Assembly: GCA_902785605.1 (NCBI GenBank)
Contig: CACZZL010000004.1
Location: 42,676-106,675 of the forward strand
From: an uncultured Bacteroidales bacterium
GTDB taxonomy: Bacteria > Bacteroidota > Bacteroidia > Bacteroidales > Paludibacteraceae
DNA: 64,000 nt
Reading direction: 5' to 3'
Shown: piece after piece, positions 17,077 through 25,558 of the stretch
Layout: every line of letters begins with the position of its first letter
How positions within the stretch are numbered: position 1 is the stretch's first letter
Position numbers and translations under genes: made by a program
Notes under the pieces: generated by a model
The model's input: only the letters and a program-made list of their open reading frames with translations
What the model was told of the DNA's origin: nothing
The model's database searches: none

Positions 17077-17661
17077 TTACTCGATTCCTAACAGTTCTAC
17101 GGTGAAGATGAGGGCAGCGTAGGGCGGGATAGAAGCTCCGGCACCGCGCTCGCCGTAAGCCAGTTGGTACGGGATGAAGAACTTGTACTTCGAGCCGATC
17201 GACATGAGTTGCAGACCTTCGGTCCAACCCTTGATCACGCCGTTGAGCGGGAACGTGATGGATTCGCCGCGACGGTAGCTGCTGTCGAAGACAGTGCCGT
17301 CAATGAGGGTACCTTCGTAGTGTACACGTACGGTGTCGGTTGCTTTGGGTTTCTGACCTAACGAGGGTTCGAGGATCTCGTACTGCAAACCGCTGGCGGT
17401 CGTCTTGACGCCTTCGCGTTTTGCGTTCTCAGCCAAGAACTTCTCGCCTTCTGCTTTGGCAGCGCCGGCTACTTTGGCTTCCAACTCCTGGAAGAACTGA
17501 TTCAATACTTGTTGTGCCTCTTGGTAGGTGATCTTCGGCTGTGCGTGTGTCAGCACATCTTCGATGCCGGCTGCGAGATCCTGATAGTTCAGTTTCTCCA
17601 CACCGCTACCCATGAGGTTTTGTCCCATAGAGAGACCTAATGCATAACTGATTTTGTCCAT
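17077..17661 (-). CDS. FKBP-type peptidyl-prolyl isomerase, cytoplasmic
   Basis: This 194-residue protein has no signal peptide. It opens MDKISYALGLSMGQNLM with a helical dimerisation domain to about residue 85. The FKBP domain follows with [39 protein letters not shown] and [13 protein letters not shown]. This is the FklB/Mip layout, here without export, so it should act on cytoplasmic proteins. The FKBP domain is nearly identical to that of the lipoprotein 36 bases downstream, which makes the two a cytoplasmic/envelope pair. It starts 8 bases after the riboflavin synthase stop codon. Confidence 0.93.
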   Translation of the reverse strand: MDKISYALGLSMGQNLMGSGVEKLNYQDLAAGIEDVLTHAQPKITYQEAQQVLNQFFQELEAKVAGAAKAEGEKFLAENAKREGVKTTASGLQYEILEPSLGQKPKATDTVRVHYEGTLIDGTVFDSSYRRGESITFPLNGVIKGWTEGLQLMSIGSKYKFFIPYQLAYGERGAGASIPPYAALIFTVELLGIE

Positions 17662-17669
17662 TTTATTTG

Positions 17670-18293
17670 TTATTTTTGATTTAATATTGTCGCATAGCGG
17701 GAGAGGTACTTGCCGAGGATATCGAACTCGATATTAACCACGGTGCCCTCTTGAATATATTTGAAATTGGTGTTCTCGTGTGTGTACGGGATAATGCACA
17801 CGGACACGTAGCCTTTGTTGCCTTGTATGTCGGGTTCGCAGACCGTGAGGCTGACGCCGTTGATGGTGACCGAACCCTTGTCCACGCAGAAATAGCCGCG
17901 CTCGATCATCTCGCGTGAACTGTTGTACTCAAAGCGGTAGTACCAACTGCCGTCGGTTTCGCGGGCTTCGATACAACGTGCTACTTGATCGACGTGTCCC
18001 TGCACGATGTGTCCGTCGAGTCGTCCTCCCATGAGCATGGAGCGCTCCACGTTGACAAAGTCACCGACTTGGAGCAAGTCCAGATTGGTCAGACGCAGGG
18101 TCTCCTGCATGGCCGTGACGGTGTACAGGTCACCTTCTATTTTTACAACCGTCAGGCACACGCCGTTGTGCGCAATCGATTGATCGATGCTGAGGGCTTC
18201 GCCAAACGGGTTGCGAAGGGTGAAGTGTTTATTGGTTTGCTCGGTCTCAATGCGCACGACCTGAGCTATTGTTTCTACGATTCCTGAGAACAT
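17670..18293 (-). CDS. ribE: Riboflavin synthase alpha subunit
   Basis: This 207-residue enzyme joins two 6,7-dimethyl-8-ribityllumazine molecules into riboflavin. The start is set at the canonical MFSGIVET. A longer frame reaching 18320 adds nine residues encoded by an ATTTATG repeat island and is not supported. Two lumazine-binding halves are visible: the first with LSIDQSIAHNGVCLTVVKI, the second with YFCVDKGSVTINGVSLTV. The end of the first half has GDFVNVERSMLMGGRLDGHI and VQGHVDQVA. It lies in a run of mostly housekeeping genes with no other riboflavin gene near and no FMN riboswitch seen. Confidence 0.96.
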   Translation of the reverse strand: MFSGIVETIAQVVRIETEQTNKHFTLRNPFGEALSIDQSIAHNGVCLTVVKIEGDLYTVTAMQETLRLTNLDLLQVGDFVNVERSMLMGGRLDGHIVQGHVDQVARCIEARETDGSWYYRFEYNSSREMIERGYFCVDKGSVTINGVSLTVCEPDIQGNKGYVSVCIIPYTHENTNFKYIQEGTVVNIEFDILGKYLSRYATILNQK

Positions 18294-18298
18294 AAAAC

Positions 18299-18332
18299 TA
18301 TTTATGATTTCAAATTTCAAATTTATGATTTC
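18299..18332. repeat. ATTTATG/ATTTCAA heptad island at the flippase-ribE junction
   Basis: Units ATTTATG, ATTTCAA, ATTTCAA, ATTTATG, ATTTC. The same order recurs at 43129-43159 upstream of ispG. The island overlaps the flippase stop. Confidence 0.85.
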
Positions 18333-19774
18333 TTAAAGTATTTTCCTACTACCGGCAGCCCGGAAAGCGGGAAGTCCTTGCGGGTAAGAACAACGACATA
18401 GAGGGAGATTAGTATAGTACCGATACCCATCATCGCCCAAGTGTTGCTGATCACCCAAATACGCAGGCTGTAATAAACGGCGAGCAGCGCAATCGTCAGT
18501 ACGGTATAGAGACCGATACTCTTGAGGTCGTACGGGATGGGTGCTTTGCGTTGTCCGATGAAATAGGACAGCAACATGATCACGAAATAGCATACCAGAC
18601 TGCTGCCGCAACTTGCCCAATAGCCGATGAGCGGAACACCCACTACTTGCAGTACGAGCGTGATCACCAGACCGATGAGCGAGAAATACGCGCCCCACTT
18701 GGTCTCATCCGTCAGTTTGTACCAGAACGAGAGGTTGAAATAGATACCCTGGAACACATAGGTCCACAGTACGACCGGAACGATCTGCAGTCCCTCCCAG
18801 TAGTCGGAGGAGATGATGAACTTGAATATGTCCAGGTAGAAGATGACACCGAGCAGAATGAGATACGAGAAGATGACGTAGTACTTCATCGCGTCTGCGT
18901 ACGCTTCGACTGACTGCCGGTCTTTGTGCTTAGCGAACACGAACGGCTCGTAGGCGTAACGGAAGGCTTGGGTGAACATCATCATGACCATGGCCACCTT
19001 GAAGCATGCACCGTAGATACCGAGTTGCGTTTGTGCGTCGTCTCCGCTGTACAGATACGGGAAGAGGATTCGGTCGAGCGTCTGGTTCATGATACCCGCT
19101 ACACCCAGTACCAATAGCGGCAAGGAGTAACGCAACATATCTCTGAGCACAGATCCGTCGAATCGACCTCCTCGCGGTAAGGTGAACGGCAGCAGACACA
19201 GCGTCTGAATGGTTGTTGCGAGGATGTTACTGAGGAAGACGTAGAAGACGTCGTTCCGTTTTAATACCACTAAGAACAGAAGGTTGAATCCGATGTTGAG
19301 CAGCACGAACAGTAATTTCAGTACCGCAAAACGAATCGGTCGTTTCTGGTAACGCAGGTACGCAAACGGGATGCACGCAAACGCATCCACGGCGACCGTA
19401 GCGAACATCATTGCCACGAACTCCGAATGGTCCGCATAGCCCATCAGACTCGCTAAAGGCTGGCGGAAAAGAACGACCAGTACCGTGAACAGCGTACTGC
19501 TGGCAAGCAGTGTCAGGTAGGCGGTTTTATAGACACTCTTGGCATCGTAGTCCTCTCGGTTGGCGAAGCGGAAGAAGCCCGTCTCCATGCCATAAGTCAG
19601 GAGCACAAGCAGGAGGGCCGTCCAGGCATAGATATTGGTCACTATACCGTAATCAGCCGTGCGCGCCAGCGCGTACGTGTAGAGCGGTACGAGCAAGTAA
19701 TTCAGGAACTTACCGATGATACTGCTCAATCCATAGATGGCGGTGTCCTTCGCCAAGGATTTCATTTCACTCAT
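18323..19774 (-). CDS. Polysaccharide flippase-like membrane protein
   Basis: This 483-residue multi-spanning protein of the Wzx/oligosaccharide flippase superfamily opens LAKDTAIYGLSSIIGKFLNY and then LVPLYTYALARTADYGIVTN, the usual first two helices. About 12-14 hydrophobic segments run to the C-terminus. It is not a close copy of the flippase at 14202, so the two probably have different substrates. The start overlaps the rsmI stop by 8 bases, which implies translational coupling. The substrate cannot be told from sequence. The C-terminal KYFKKS precedes a stop that lies inside a repeat island. Confidence 0.85.
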   Translation of the reverse strand: MSEMKSLAKDTAIYGLSSIIGKFLNYLLVPLYTYALARTADYGIVTNIYAWTALLLVLLTYGMETGFFRFANREDYDAKSVYKTAYLTLLASSTLFTVLVVLFRQPLASLMGYADHSEFVAMMFATVAVDAFACIPFAYLRYQKRPIRFAVLKLLFVLLNIGFNLLFLVVLKRNDVFYVFLSNILATTIQTLCLLPFTLPRGGRFDGSVLRDMLRYSLPLLVLGVAGIMNQTLDRILFPYLYSGDDAQTQLGIYGACFKVAMVMMMFTQAFRYAYEPFVFAKHKDRQSVEAYADAMKYYVIFSYLILLGVIFYLDIFKFIISSDYWEGLQIVPVVLWTYVFQGIYFNLSFWYKLTDETKWGAYFSLIGLVITLVLQVVGVPLIGYWASCGSSLVCYFVIMLLSYFIGQRKAPIPYDLKSIGLYTVLTIALLAVYYSLRIWVISNTWAMMGIGTILISLYVVVLTRKDFPLSGLPVVGKYFKKS

Positions 19775-20432
19775 TGCCTGCTACACAAATTACGATTTCC
19801 CCTTTGGGTGGGGTGGTTTTGAAATGTTGTATCAATTCTGCCAGGGTGCCGCGCACGGTTTCTTCATGCACCTTACTGATCTCACGGGTGACAGACGCTT
19901 TGCGTTCTTCGGTACAAACAGCGGCTAACTGCTCCAGAGTCTTGACAAGCCGGAAGGGCGATTCGTAGATGATGAACGTCTCGTCCAAAGCTGCCAAGTA
20001 CTGCAGACGGGTCTGACGACCTTTCTTCTGCGGCAGGAACCCTTCAAAATAGAAGTGGTTGTTGGGCAGTCCGCTGTCCACCAATGCCGGCACGAAGGCC
20101 GTAGCCCCGGGCAGACACTGGATCTCAATATCCGCTTCCGAAGCAGCTCTGACCAGGAAGAAGCCCGGGTCGCTGATAGCCGGCGTACCGGCATCGGAGA
20201 TGAGGGCGATGTTTGCTCCAGCTTTGAGCCGCTCTACGATATCGGCGCTCGTCTCGTGCTCGTTGAACTTATGATGGCTCTTGAGCGGGGTGTGGATATC
20301 GAAATGCTGCAGCAGCACGCCACTGGTGCGTGTGTCTTCGGCCAGTATCAAATCAACCGATTTGAGTACTTCTATAGCGCGGAACGTCATGTCCTGCAAG
20401 TTGCCGACCGGTGTGGGAACGATGTATAGCAT
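19767..20432 (-). CDS. rsmI: 16S rRNA (cytidine1402-2'-O)-methyltransferase RsmI
   Basis: This 221-residue enzyme methylates the 2'-O of C1402 in the decoding centre of 16S rRNA, using S-adenosylmethionine. Visible motifs are LYIVPTPVGNLQDMTFRAIE at the N-terminus, AEDTRTSGVLLQHF, LISDAGTPAISDPGFFLV and the GATAFVPALVDSGLP stretch, all characteristic. The protein is somewhat shorter than the E. coli enzyme, as is common in Bacteroidota. It overlaps the downstream flippase gene by 8 bases and is preceded by a TTCAGTG heptad island. Confidence 0.95.
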   Translation of the reverse strand: MLYIVPTPVGNLQDMTFRAIEVLKSVDLILAEDTRTSGVLLQHFDIHTPLKSHHKFNEHETSADIVERLKAGANIALISDAGTPAISDPGFFLVRAASEADIEIQCLPGATAFVPALVDSGLPNNHFYFEGFLPQKKGRQTRLQYLAALDETFIIYESPFRLVKTLEQLAAVCTEERKASVTREISKVHEETVRGTLAELIQHFKTTPPKGEIVICVAGNE

Positions 20433-20457
20433 TCAGTATTCAGTGTTCAGTGTTCAG
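20432..20457. repeat. TTCAGTG heptad island between rsmI and the coiled-coil gene
   Basis: TTCAGTA, TTCAGTG, TTCAGTG, TTCAG. It fills the 21-base gap between the two coding regions. Confidence 0.85.
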
Positions 20458-21032
20458 CCAAATCTCCGGTGCAGGGTTACAAGGAACTGTTGGTAGGTGC
20501 TGCTCTCAGCGTCCCAGCCGAACTGACCAATGTATTGCAGGGCCTCGTCGAACGAACCCAGTTCATTGAGCTCGGTCAGCGTGCGTTGCATCAACTCGGC
20601 GTTCTGGCCGAACAACTCACGTTGGTACAGGAAACGGTCGCCGAGCGAGATGGCCTGACGGATATCATCGACCGGCTTACCGTACAGCATCGCCTTTGGC
20701 GAAGCGGGTTCTTCCTTCGGCTCCTCTTTAACAGGCTCCTCTACAACCGGAGCAGGTTCTTCTACTACCGGCTGAGGCTCTTCTTTTACCGGCTTCTCGA
20801 CGATCACCTCTTTGATGACCTCTACCGGTTTTTCCACCACCACTTCCTTGATGACTTCGACCGGTTTCTCCACGATCTTCTCTACCACTTGCGGCTCGGC
20901 AGCGGGGCGGCTCTTGAGTTCTTCCACTTCCGCCTCCAGCGATGCGATCACCGCTTCGTTGGTTTGTTGCGCCTCTTCCAACGCGGCAATGCGCGCTTCG
21001 AGAGACTCAAAGTATTTGATTACTTCTTCCAT
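20454..21032 (-). CDS. Coiled-coil protein with Pro/Glu/Val repeats, unknown function
   Basis: This 192-residue protein has three parts. Residues 1-40 form an acidic coiled coil (EARIAALEEAQQTNEAVIAS). Residues 50-110 are tandem EKPVEVIKEV and VVEEPAPVVEEP repeats, likely an extended stalk. The last 75 residues are a conserved-looking helical domain (DDIRQAISLGDRFLYQRELF, then ELNELGSFDEALQYIGQFGW). No signal peptide or membrane segment is seen. I cannot assign a function. It may be a cytoplasmic scaffold or envelope-associated protein known from other Bacteroidales. It sits between a peptide transporter and rsmI with short gaps, so is probably cotranscribed. Confidence 0.7.
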   Translation of the reverse strand: MEEVIKYFESLEARIAALEEAQQTNEAVIASLEAEVEELKSRPAAEPQVVEKIVEKPVEVIKEVVVEKPVEVIKEVIVEKPVKEEPQPVVEEPAPVVEEPVKEEPKEEPASPKAMLYGKPVDDIRQAISLGDRFLYQRELFGQNAELMQRTLTELNELGSFDEALQYIGQFGWDAESSTYQQFLVTLHRRFG

Positions 21033-21066
21033 GTCAATGGTACATTGTAAATGAATAGATGGTAAA

Positions 21067-22596
21067 TTACTTTGTTGCGTCTTCCAGTTTACGCATAATT
21101 GCGAACATGAAGATAGCAGCTACCAGACATACTCCCAAGAATACGCACCAAACGGCCCAAACAGGAATATTGCCCCACAAATAACCGCCTACACCAACCA
21201 GTTTGTTACCGATGGCGGTAGCTACGAACCAACCACCCATCATCAAACCTTTGTATTTGGGAGGTGCCACTTTGCTGACAAACGAAATACCCATCGGGCT
21301 GAGCAACAACTCAGCGAAGGTTAAAATCAGATAGGTGTAAATCAGTAATTGCGGCGACACATCGGCTACGTGCAGCGCTACCGTCTCACCGGCTTCGTTG
21401 ATCTCGGTGCTCGGCATCGGTAAACCGATTGAACCAACCGACATGAAGCAGTAAGCCAATGCGGCTACTAACATACCATACGCGATCTTACGCGGCGCAC
21501 TCGGCTCTTTGCCTTTCTTTGCCAACGCACCGAAGATAGCCAAACTAACCGGAGTCAGCGCTACAACATAGAACGGGTTGAACTGTTGGAAAATAGGAGC
21601 AGAGATGCTGACCTCTCCCGTCAAACGGTAGTATTTCCAAACCAACAGACCTAACACACCTGCCAGAATAACGGCAGAAATGCCTTTTCCTTTGCCTGTT
21701 TTGCTTTGGAAAATAGAGAAACCTGCATATACGCCGACAATGATCAATACCAGGTTCCATACGTCAAAAGCCATGCTTTCCAAACCGGTGGAACTCTGTG
21801 CGGTGAACTCATCGGCAAAATAGGTGAGTGACAAACCGTTCTGATGGAACGCCATCCAGAAGAAGATCACAACGCCGAATACCAGACACAAAGCCACGAT
21901 ACGTTTCTTGGTCTCCTCTTTGGACAACTCCACTACTTCGCTTTTCTGCTCTTCTTTCTTCGTACCGCCCTCTACGTGACGGAAAGTCTTACGGAAAGCA
22001 TAGTAAATACCGATGGAGAGAATCAGCGATACGCACGCTACAGCAAACGCAAAGTGGTACGAATCATTCTCCGATACACCAAGGCTGGTCTGAGCCCATT
22101 CCATGATCTTGATAGCAGCGGTCGGAGCAAACAACGCACCGATATTGATCGCCATGTAGAAGATGGAGAAACCCGTGTCGCGTTGAGCTGCATAGCGCGA
22201 ATCGTTATACAAATCGCCTACCATCACCTGCAGGTTGCCTTTGAACAAACCGGTACCTAAACCGATCAGTACCAGCGCTGCCAGCATCACTACCAGTGCT
22301 AATGTGTCACCGCCAAGAGGAACAGACAGCAATAAATATCCGGCGAACATAACCAGAATACCGGTAGTTACCATACGACCGAAGCCAAAACGGTCTGCCA
22401 GCCAACCGCCTACGATAGGCAAGAAATAAACTAACATCAAAAAGTCGCTATAGATCTCACCTGCCCACGAGGCACTAAGCCCGTAGTTGGCACGGAGAAA
22501 TAGCGAGAAGACGGCTATCATCGTGTAGTAGCCGAAGCGCTCACCTGTATTCGCAAGCGCGAGAGCATAAAGCCCTTTGGGTTGATTTTCAAACAT
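21067..22596 (-). CDS. POT/PTR family proton-dependent peptide transporter
   Basis: This 509-residue major-facilitator protein resembles bacterial di/tripeptide:H+ symporters. It has a short N-terminus, NTGERFGYYTMIAVFSLFLR in helix 1, GGWLADRFGFGRM in loop 2-3, and about 12-14 membrane segments. In typical POT proteins helix 1 reads E-x-x-E-R-F. Here the first Glu is replaced by Asn (N-T-G-E-R-F), so proton coupling may differ; this appears to be a subfamily trait rather than damage, since the rest is intact. It probably imports peptides as a nitrogen source. A repeat island lies between it and ilvE. Confidence 0.88.
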   Translation of the reverse strand: MFENQPKGLYALALANTGERFGYYTMIAVFSLFLRANYGLSASWAGEIYSDFLMLVYFLPIVGGWLADRFGFGRMVTTGILVMFAGYLLLSVPLGGDTLALVVMLAALVLIGLGTGLFKGNLQVMVGDLYNDSRYAAQRDTGFSIFYMAINIGALFAPTAAIKIMEWAQTSLGVSENDSYHFAFAVACVSLILSIGIYYAFRKTFRHVEGGTKKEEQKSEVVELSKEETKKRIVALCLVFGVVIFFWMAFHQNGLSLTYFADEFTAQSSTGLESMAFDVWNLVLIIVGVYAGFSIFQSKTGKGKGISAVILAGVLGLLVWKYYRLTGEVSISAPIFQQFNPFYVVALTPVSLAIFGALAKKGKEPSAPRKIAYGMLVAALAYCFMSVGSIGLPMPSTEINEAGETVALHVADVSPQLLIYTYLILTFAELLLSPMGISFVSKVAPPKYKGLMMGGWFVATAIGNKLVGVGGYLWGNIPVWAVWCVFLGVCLVAAIFMFAIMRKLEDATK

Positions 22597-22604
22597 AATT
22601 TTAT

Positions 22605-22645
22605 TATTTACGATTTACAAATTTACGATGTACGATTTATTTACG
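22605..22645. repeat. Third copy of the 32-base TACGATT island
   Basis: 22609-22640 is identical to 14174-14205 and 15710-15741. It fills most of the 59-base gap between ilvE and the peptide transporter gene. Confidence 0.9.
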
Positions 22646-22655
22646 AAGTAGCCAT

Positions 22656-23666
22656 TTAGTCAATGATATCACACCAGTGATGTTTGTCTTCGGCTCTTCC
22701 GAACTGGATGTCCCGCAGTGCGTGATAGAGTTCGGTCAGTACGGGTCCGGGTTCGGTACCGAATGTATAGGTCCGGTTCTTCTCCGGGTCGAGCACTCGG
22801 TCTATCGGCGAGATGACGCAGGCTGTACCGCACGCTGCGGCTTCGCTCATGTGTGCCAACTCTTCCAATCGGATATGCCGCCGCGTCACTTTCATCCCTT
22901 TCTCCTTCGCCAAGGTCATCAGACTGTCGTTCGTGATGCTCGGTAAGATGGCAGAGGAACGCGGAGTCAGGTATTCGTTCCCCTTCACGCCGATAAAATT
23001 GGCAGCCGAACACTCGTCAATATACCGGTGGTACTTGGCGTCCAGGAACAGACAGTCATATCCCAGGGCATGAGCCGCTTCGGTCGCGCGGAACGATGCA
23101 GCGTAGTTACCGCCTACCTTGAATTGACCGGTTCCGTTCGGCGCTGCGCGGTCCACATGACGGTTGACAATGAAGGTCGTGCAGTGGAACTTACCCGGGT
23201 AGTACGGACCAATCGGGGAGGGAATGACAATGAACTCAAAGTCACGTCCCGGGCCCACACCCAAACGTGGTGTCGTACCAATCAGCAGCGGACGGAAATA
23301 GAGCGTTGCCCCTGTGCCGTACGGCGGCAGCAGATCCAGGTTATTCTCCAGCGCCAGACGAATCGCTTTTCCGAATAACTCTTCCGGTACCGGTGTCATG
23401 TACAGCCCTTCTGCACTCCGCGCCATACGTTTGGCATTCTCCCGCCAGCGGAAGATACGGATCTTACCGTCCACGCCTCGGAATGCTTTCAAACCCTCAA
23501 ACGCCTCTTGCCCGTACTGCAGACAGGTAGCCGACACATGCAAATGCAGGAACTTGTCCTTTGTGGCGTACGGTTCTTCCCATACACCATTATGACAAGC
23601 CGCCCGAACGATATAATCGGGTTCGGTATAATGAAATCCTAATGTACTCCAATCAATCTCTTTCAT
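22656..23666 (-). CDS. ilvE: Branched-chain amino acid aminotransferase
   Basis: This 336-residue PLP enzyme of fold type IV interconverts Leu, Ile and Val with their 2-oxo acids. It has YGQEAFEGLKAFRGVDGKIR near residue 50, LYFRPLLIGTTPRLGVGP, the PLP-binding Lys within QFKVGGNYAASFRATEAA, and YIDECSAANFIGVKGNEYLT. Its length is that of the eukaryote-like BCAT group common in Bacteroidota. The start codon lies in an 8-mer repeat island. WbqC ends 12 bases upstream, so it belongs to the same run as lepB and dapB. Confidence 0.95.
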   Translation of the reverse strand: MKEIDWSTLGFHYTEPDYIVRAACHNGVWEEPYATKDKFLHLHVSATCLQYGQEAFEGLKAFRGVDGKIRIFRWRENAKRMARSAEGLYMTPVPEELFGKAIRLALENNLDLLPPYGTGATLYFRPLLIGTTPRLGVGPGRDFEFIVIPSPIGPYYPGKFHCTTFIVNRHVDRAAPNGTGQFKVGGNYAASFRATEAAHALGYDCLFLDAKYHRYIDECSAANFIGVKGNEYLTPRSSAILPSITNDSLMTLAKEKGMKVTRRHIRLEELAHMSEAAACGTACVISPIDRVLDPEKNRTYTFGTEPGPVLTELYHALRDIQFGRAEDKHHWCDIID

Positions 23667-23687
23667 TCTTTCACTCTTTCATTCATC
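23660..23687. repeat. TTTCATTC 8-mer island over the ilvE start
   Basis: TTTCATTC, TTTCACTC, TTTCATTC and ATC. On the minus strand the last unit supplies the ilvE ATG and its first codons. Confidence 0.8.
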
Positions 23688-24185
23688 AAATAGCGTCTCC
23701 AATACGCTTAGTTCTGTTTGCCACGGATGTTGGTCAGTCCATATCTGTCCGCTCCACTCCGTTGTGCGATGTTCGATTATCGATTTATCGATTATTGAGG
23801 GCCTTTCTTTTTTTAACAATGCGACCAAGGTGGCATTCATCTCGTCATTCAGATCCAACAGCCATTTGTATTCGCGTTCGTAGAACGGTCGCAGGTAGTC
23901 CGCGAAATACATAAAATAGGGCGTGTGCTGATAGCTGCTGACGAGTGTTATCCAGTGTTGGTGTTGCCACCGCGTCTGATAACTGATCTCGATATCCCGC
24001 GTCAGTTGCTTATGCTCCACTTTCTTCACCGGAACCGTTAGCCGAACCGGATCTCCTTTGGTGTCGCGAATGAGCGCTCTGTTGCGGAACGTCTGTTTCT
24101 CAAACGTCTCCATCTGCTCAATCGTAGCCGGCTCGCGCATCAGCGCTTCCAGGTACGACAAGGGCGGCAAATATGCGGTAGGCAT
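23679..24185 (-). CDS. WbqC-like family protein
   Basis: This 168-residue protein begins MPTAYLPPLSYLEALM, the usual WbqC family start. I chose this ATG because it forms a TAATG overlap with the lepB stop; a longer frame to 24221 only reads lepB in another phase. Conserved stretches include FRNRALIRDTKGDPVRLTVP and YQTRWQHQHWITLVSSYQHTPYF. WbqC-like proteins are linked to sugar and O-antigen modification in some species, but their reaction is poorly defined. In Bacteroidetes they often follow lepB, as here, so a cell-envelope role is plausible. Confidence 0.9.
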   Translation of the reverse strand: MPTAYLPPLSYLEALMREPATIEQMETFEKQTFRNRALIRDTKGDPVRLTVPVKKVEHKQLTRDIEISYQTRWQHQHWITLVSSYQHTPYFMYFADYLRPFYEREYKWLLDLNDEMNATLVALLKKERPSIIDKSIIEHRTTEWSGQIWTDQHPWQTELSVLETLFDE

Positions 24186-25558
24186 TACCATTTCTTCTTC
24201 GAGTCTCCGATGCGGTTCCAACGAATCTTATGCTTGTCCTTGTCTATGCTCAGCCAGATGAACACCGGTCGACCGACGATATGATCTTCCGGCACAAAAC
24301 CCCAGAAACGACTATCGGCACTATTATGGCGGTTATCACCCATCATCCAGTAGTAGTCCATGTCGAACTCGTATTCCTCTCCGATCGTGATCGGTTTGAA
24401 CTCATACGCGTCGGCAATGCGCTTGTACACCCAGTAGTTCTCTTCGGTGATCAGTACCTTGTCTCCTTTTCGCGGAATATAAACAGGACCGTAGTTATCA
24501 CGCGTCCACTCGTTGTGGCCCAAGGGGTACACGGCAATCTTCGGACTAGGCTCTTCCAACTCAACGGCTACTACGTGCGAGTGCTTCTCCAGCTCCGCTT
24601 TCATCGCTTGCGTCAAGGGGAAATGGTACACTGTGCCGTCTGCACTCTGTTTGCGGTCGGCGAGGCAGATGCCGAGTTTGTCCATGTACTTGCTGCTGAA
24701 GATAAACCCGTCCGTGTGCACGAAATAGTTGAGTTGTAACCCTTCCCGTTCCGGCTCACGCTGCCACTCGTTCGCCTCTAACCCTTCGCCTTTCGCCTTT
24801 GTGAAAATCACGTTATCAATGATTTTCAACGAATCGCCCGGTTCACCTACGCAACGCTTGACGTAGTTCTCGCGTCTGTCCACGGGGCGTGCCACGATCT
24901 CTCCGAACATCTCCGGATGGCTTAAAATCGCACCCTCACCATAGTAATACTTCAGCGTGTAGAAGTCATTCTCCTCGCCTTGCGGGAGACCCGAACAGAT
25001 CGAGTCGCCTGCCGGGAAATTGAAGACCACAATATCGCCTTTCTTCGGACTTGTCCATCCTTTGAGGCGCTTGTAGTTCCAATGCGGATGCTCAAAATAA
25101 CTCTTACCGCCCCCTAACCATTCCGGCATCGTGTGTTGAACCAGCGGCATGGACAACGGCGTCTGCGGCACACGTGCGCCGTACGCCATCTTGCTCACGT
25201 ACAGAAAATCTCCGACGCGCAAGGTCTTCTCCAGACTCGAACTCGGGATCTGGTAGTTCTGGAACAGGTACAAGTTGATGAAATACACCGCTACCAAGGC
25301 GAACACGATCGCATCAATCCACGAGCAGATCGTGTACAACATTTTGTTGGTGTCCTTGTACTTGCGCCACCAGGAATAATTGATATACTTGGTCGTGAAC
25401 GCATCCACAATAAGCGGCAGCAATGCCAGCCAGCCTAAACTCTTCCAATCGCCCCATGCGACCCAAATGATGAACGCGATATACACCACGCTCCAAACAC
25501 CTGCGCGGATCCATCCGCCGGGCTTCACTTCTGCAATTCTATCTTGAAAACTTTTCAT
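24185..25558 (-). CDS. lepB: Signal peptidase I
   Basis: This 457-residue inner-membrane serine protease removes signal peptides. Three hydrophobic segments lie in the first 100 residues. The catalytic Ser is in FQNYQIPSSSLEKTLRVGDF, and the Lys of the Ser/Lys dyad is in YVKRCVGEPGDSLKI. The conserved MGDNRHNSADSRFWGFVPED box lies near the C-terminus. It is longer than E. coli LepB, as usual in Bacteroidota. One loop (TKAKGEGLEANE) is encoded by a repeat word that recurs in the sensor gene at 55153. It overlaps dapB (ATGA) upstream and WbqC (TAATG) downstream, so the three are translationally coupled. Confidence 0.96.
   Translation of the reverse strand: MKSFQDRIAEVKPGGWIRAGVWSVVYIAFIIWVAWGDWKSLGWLALLPLIVDAFTTKYINYSWWRKYKDTNKMLYTICSWIDAIVFALVAVYFINLYLFQNYQIPSSSLEKTLRVGDFLYVSKMAYGARVPQTPLSMPLVQHTMPEWLGGGKSYFEHPHWNYKRLKGWTSPKKGDIVVFNFPAGDSICSGLPQGEENDFYTLKYYYGEGAILSHPEMFGEIVARPVDRRENYVKRCVGEPGDSLKIIDNVIFTKAKGEGLEANEWQREPEREGLQLNYFVHTDGFIFSSKYMDKLGICLADRKQSADGTVYHFPLTQAMKAELEKHSHVVAVELEEPSPKIAVYPLGHNEWTRDNYGPVYIPRKGDKVLITEENYWVYKRIADAYEFKPITIGEEYEFDMDYYWMMGDNRHNSADSRFWGFVPEDHIVGRPVFIWLSIDKDKHKIRWNRIGDSKKKW
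24774..24797. repeat. 24-base repeat word in lepB, shared with the sensor gene
   Basis: The minus strand reads GGCGAAAGGCGAAGGG followed by TTAGAGGC, identical to 55153-55176 (+). Both copies are read as AKGEGLEA. Confidence 0.9.

Noticed and set aside
18294-18320. Longer N-terminus of riboflavin synthase
   Set aside because: The extra nine residues are encoded by an ATTTATG repeat island; the family starts at MFSGIVET.
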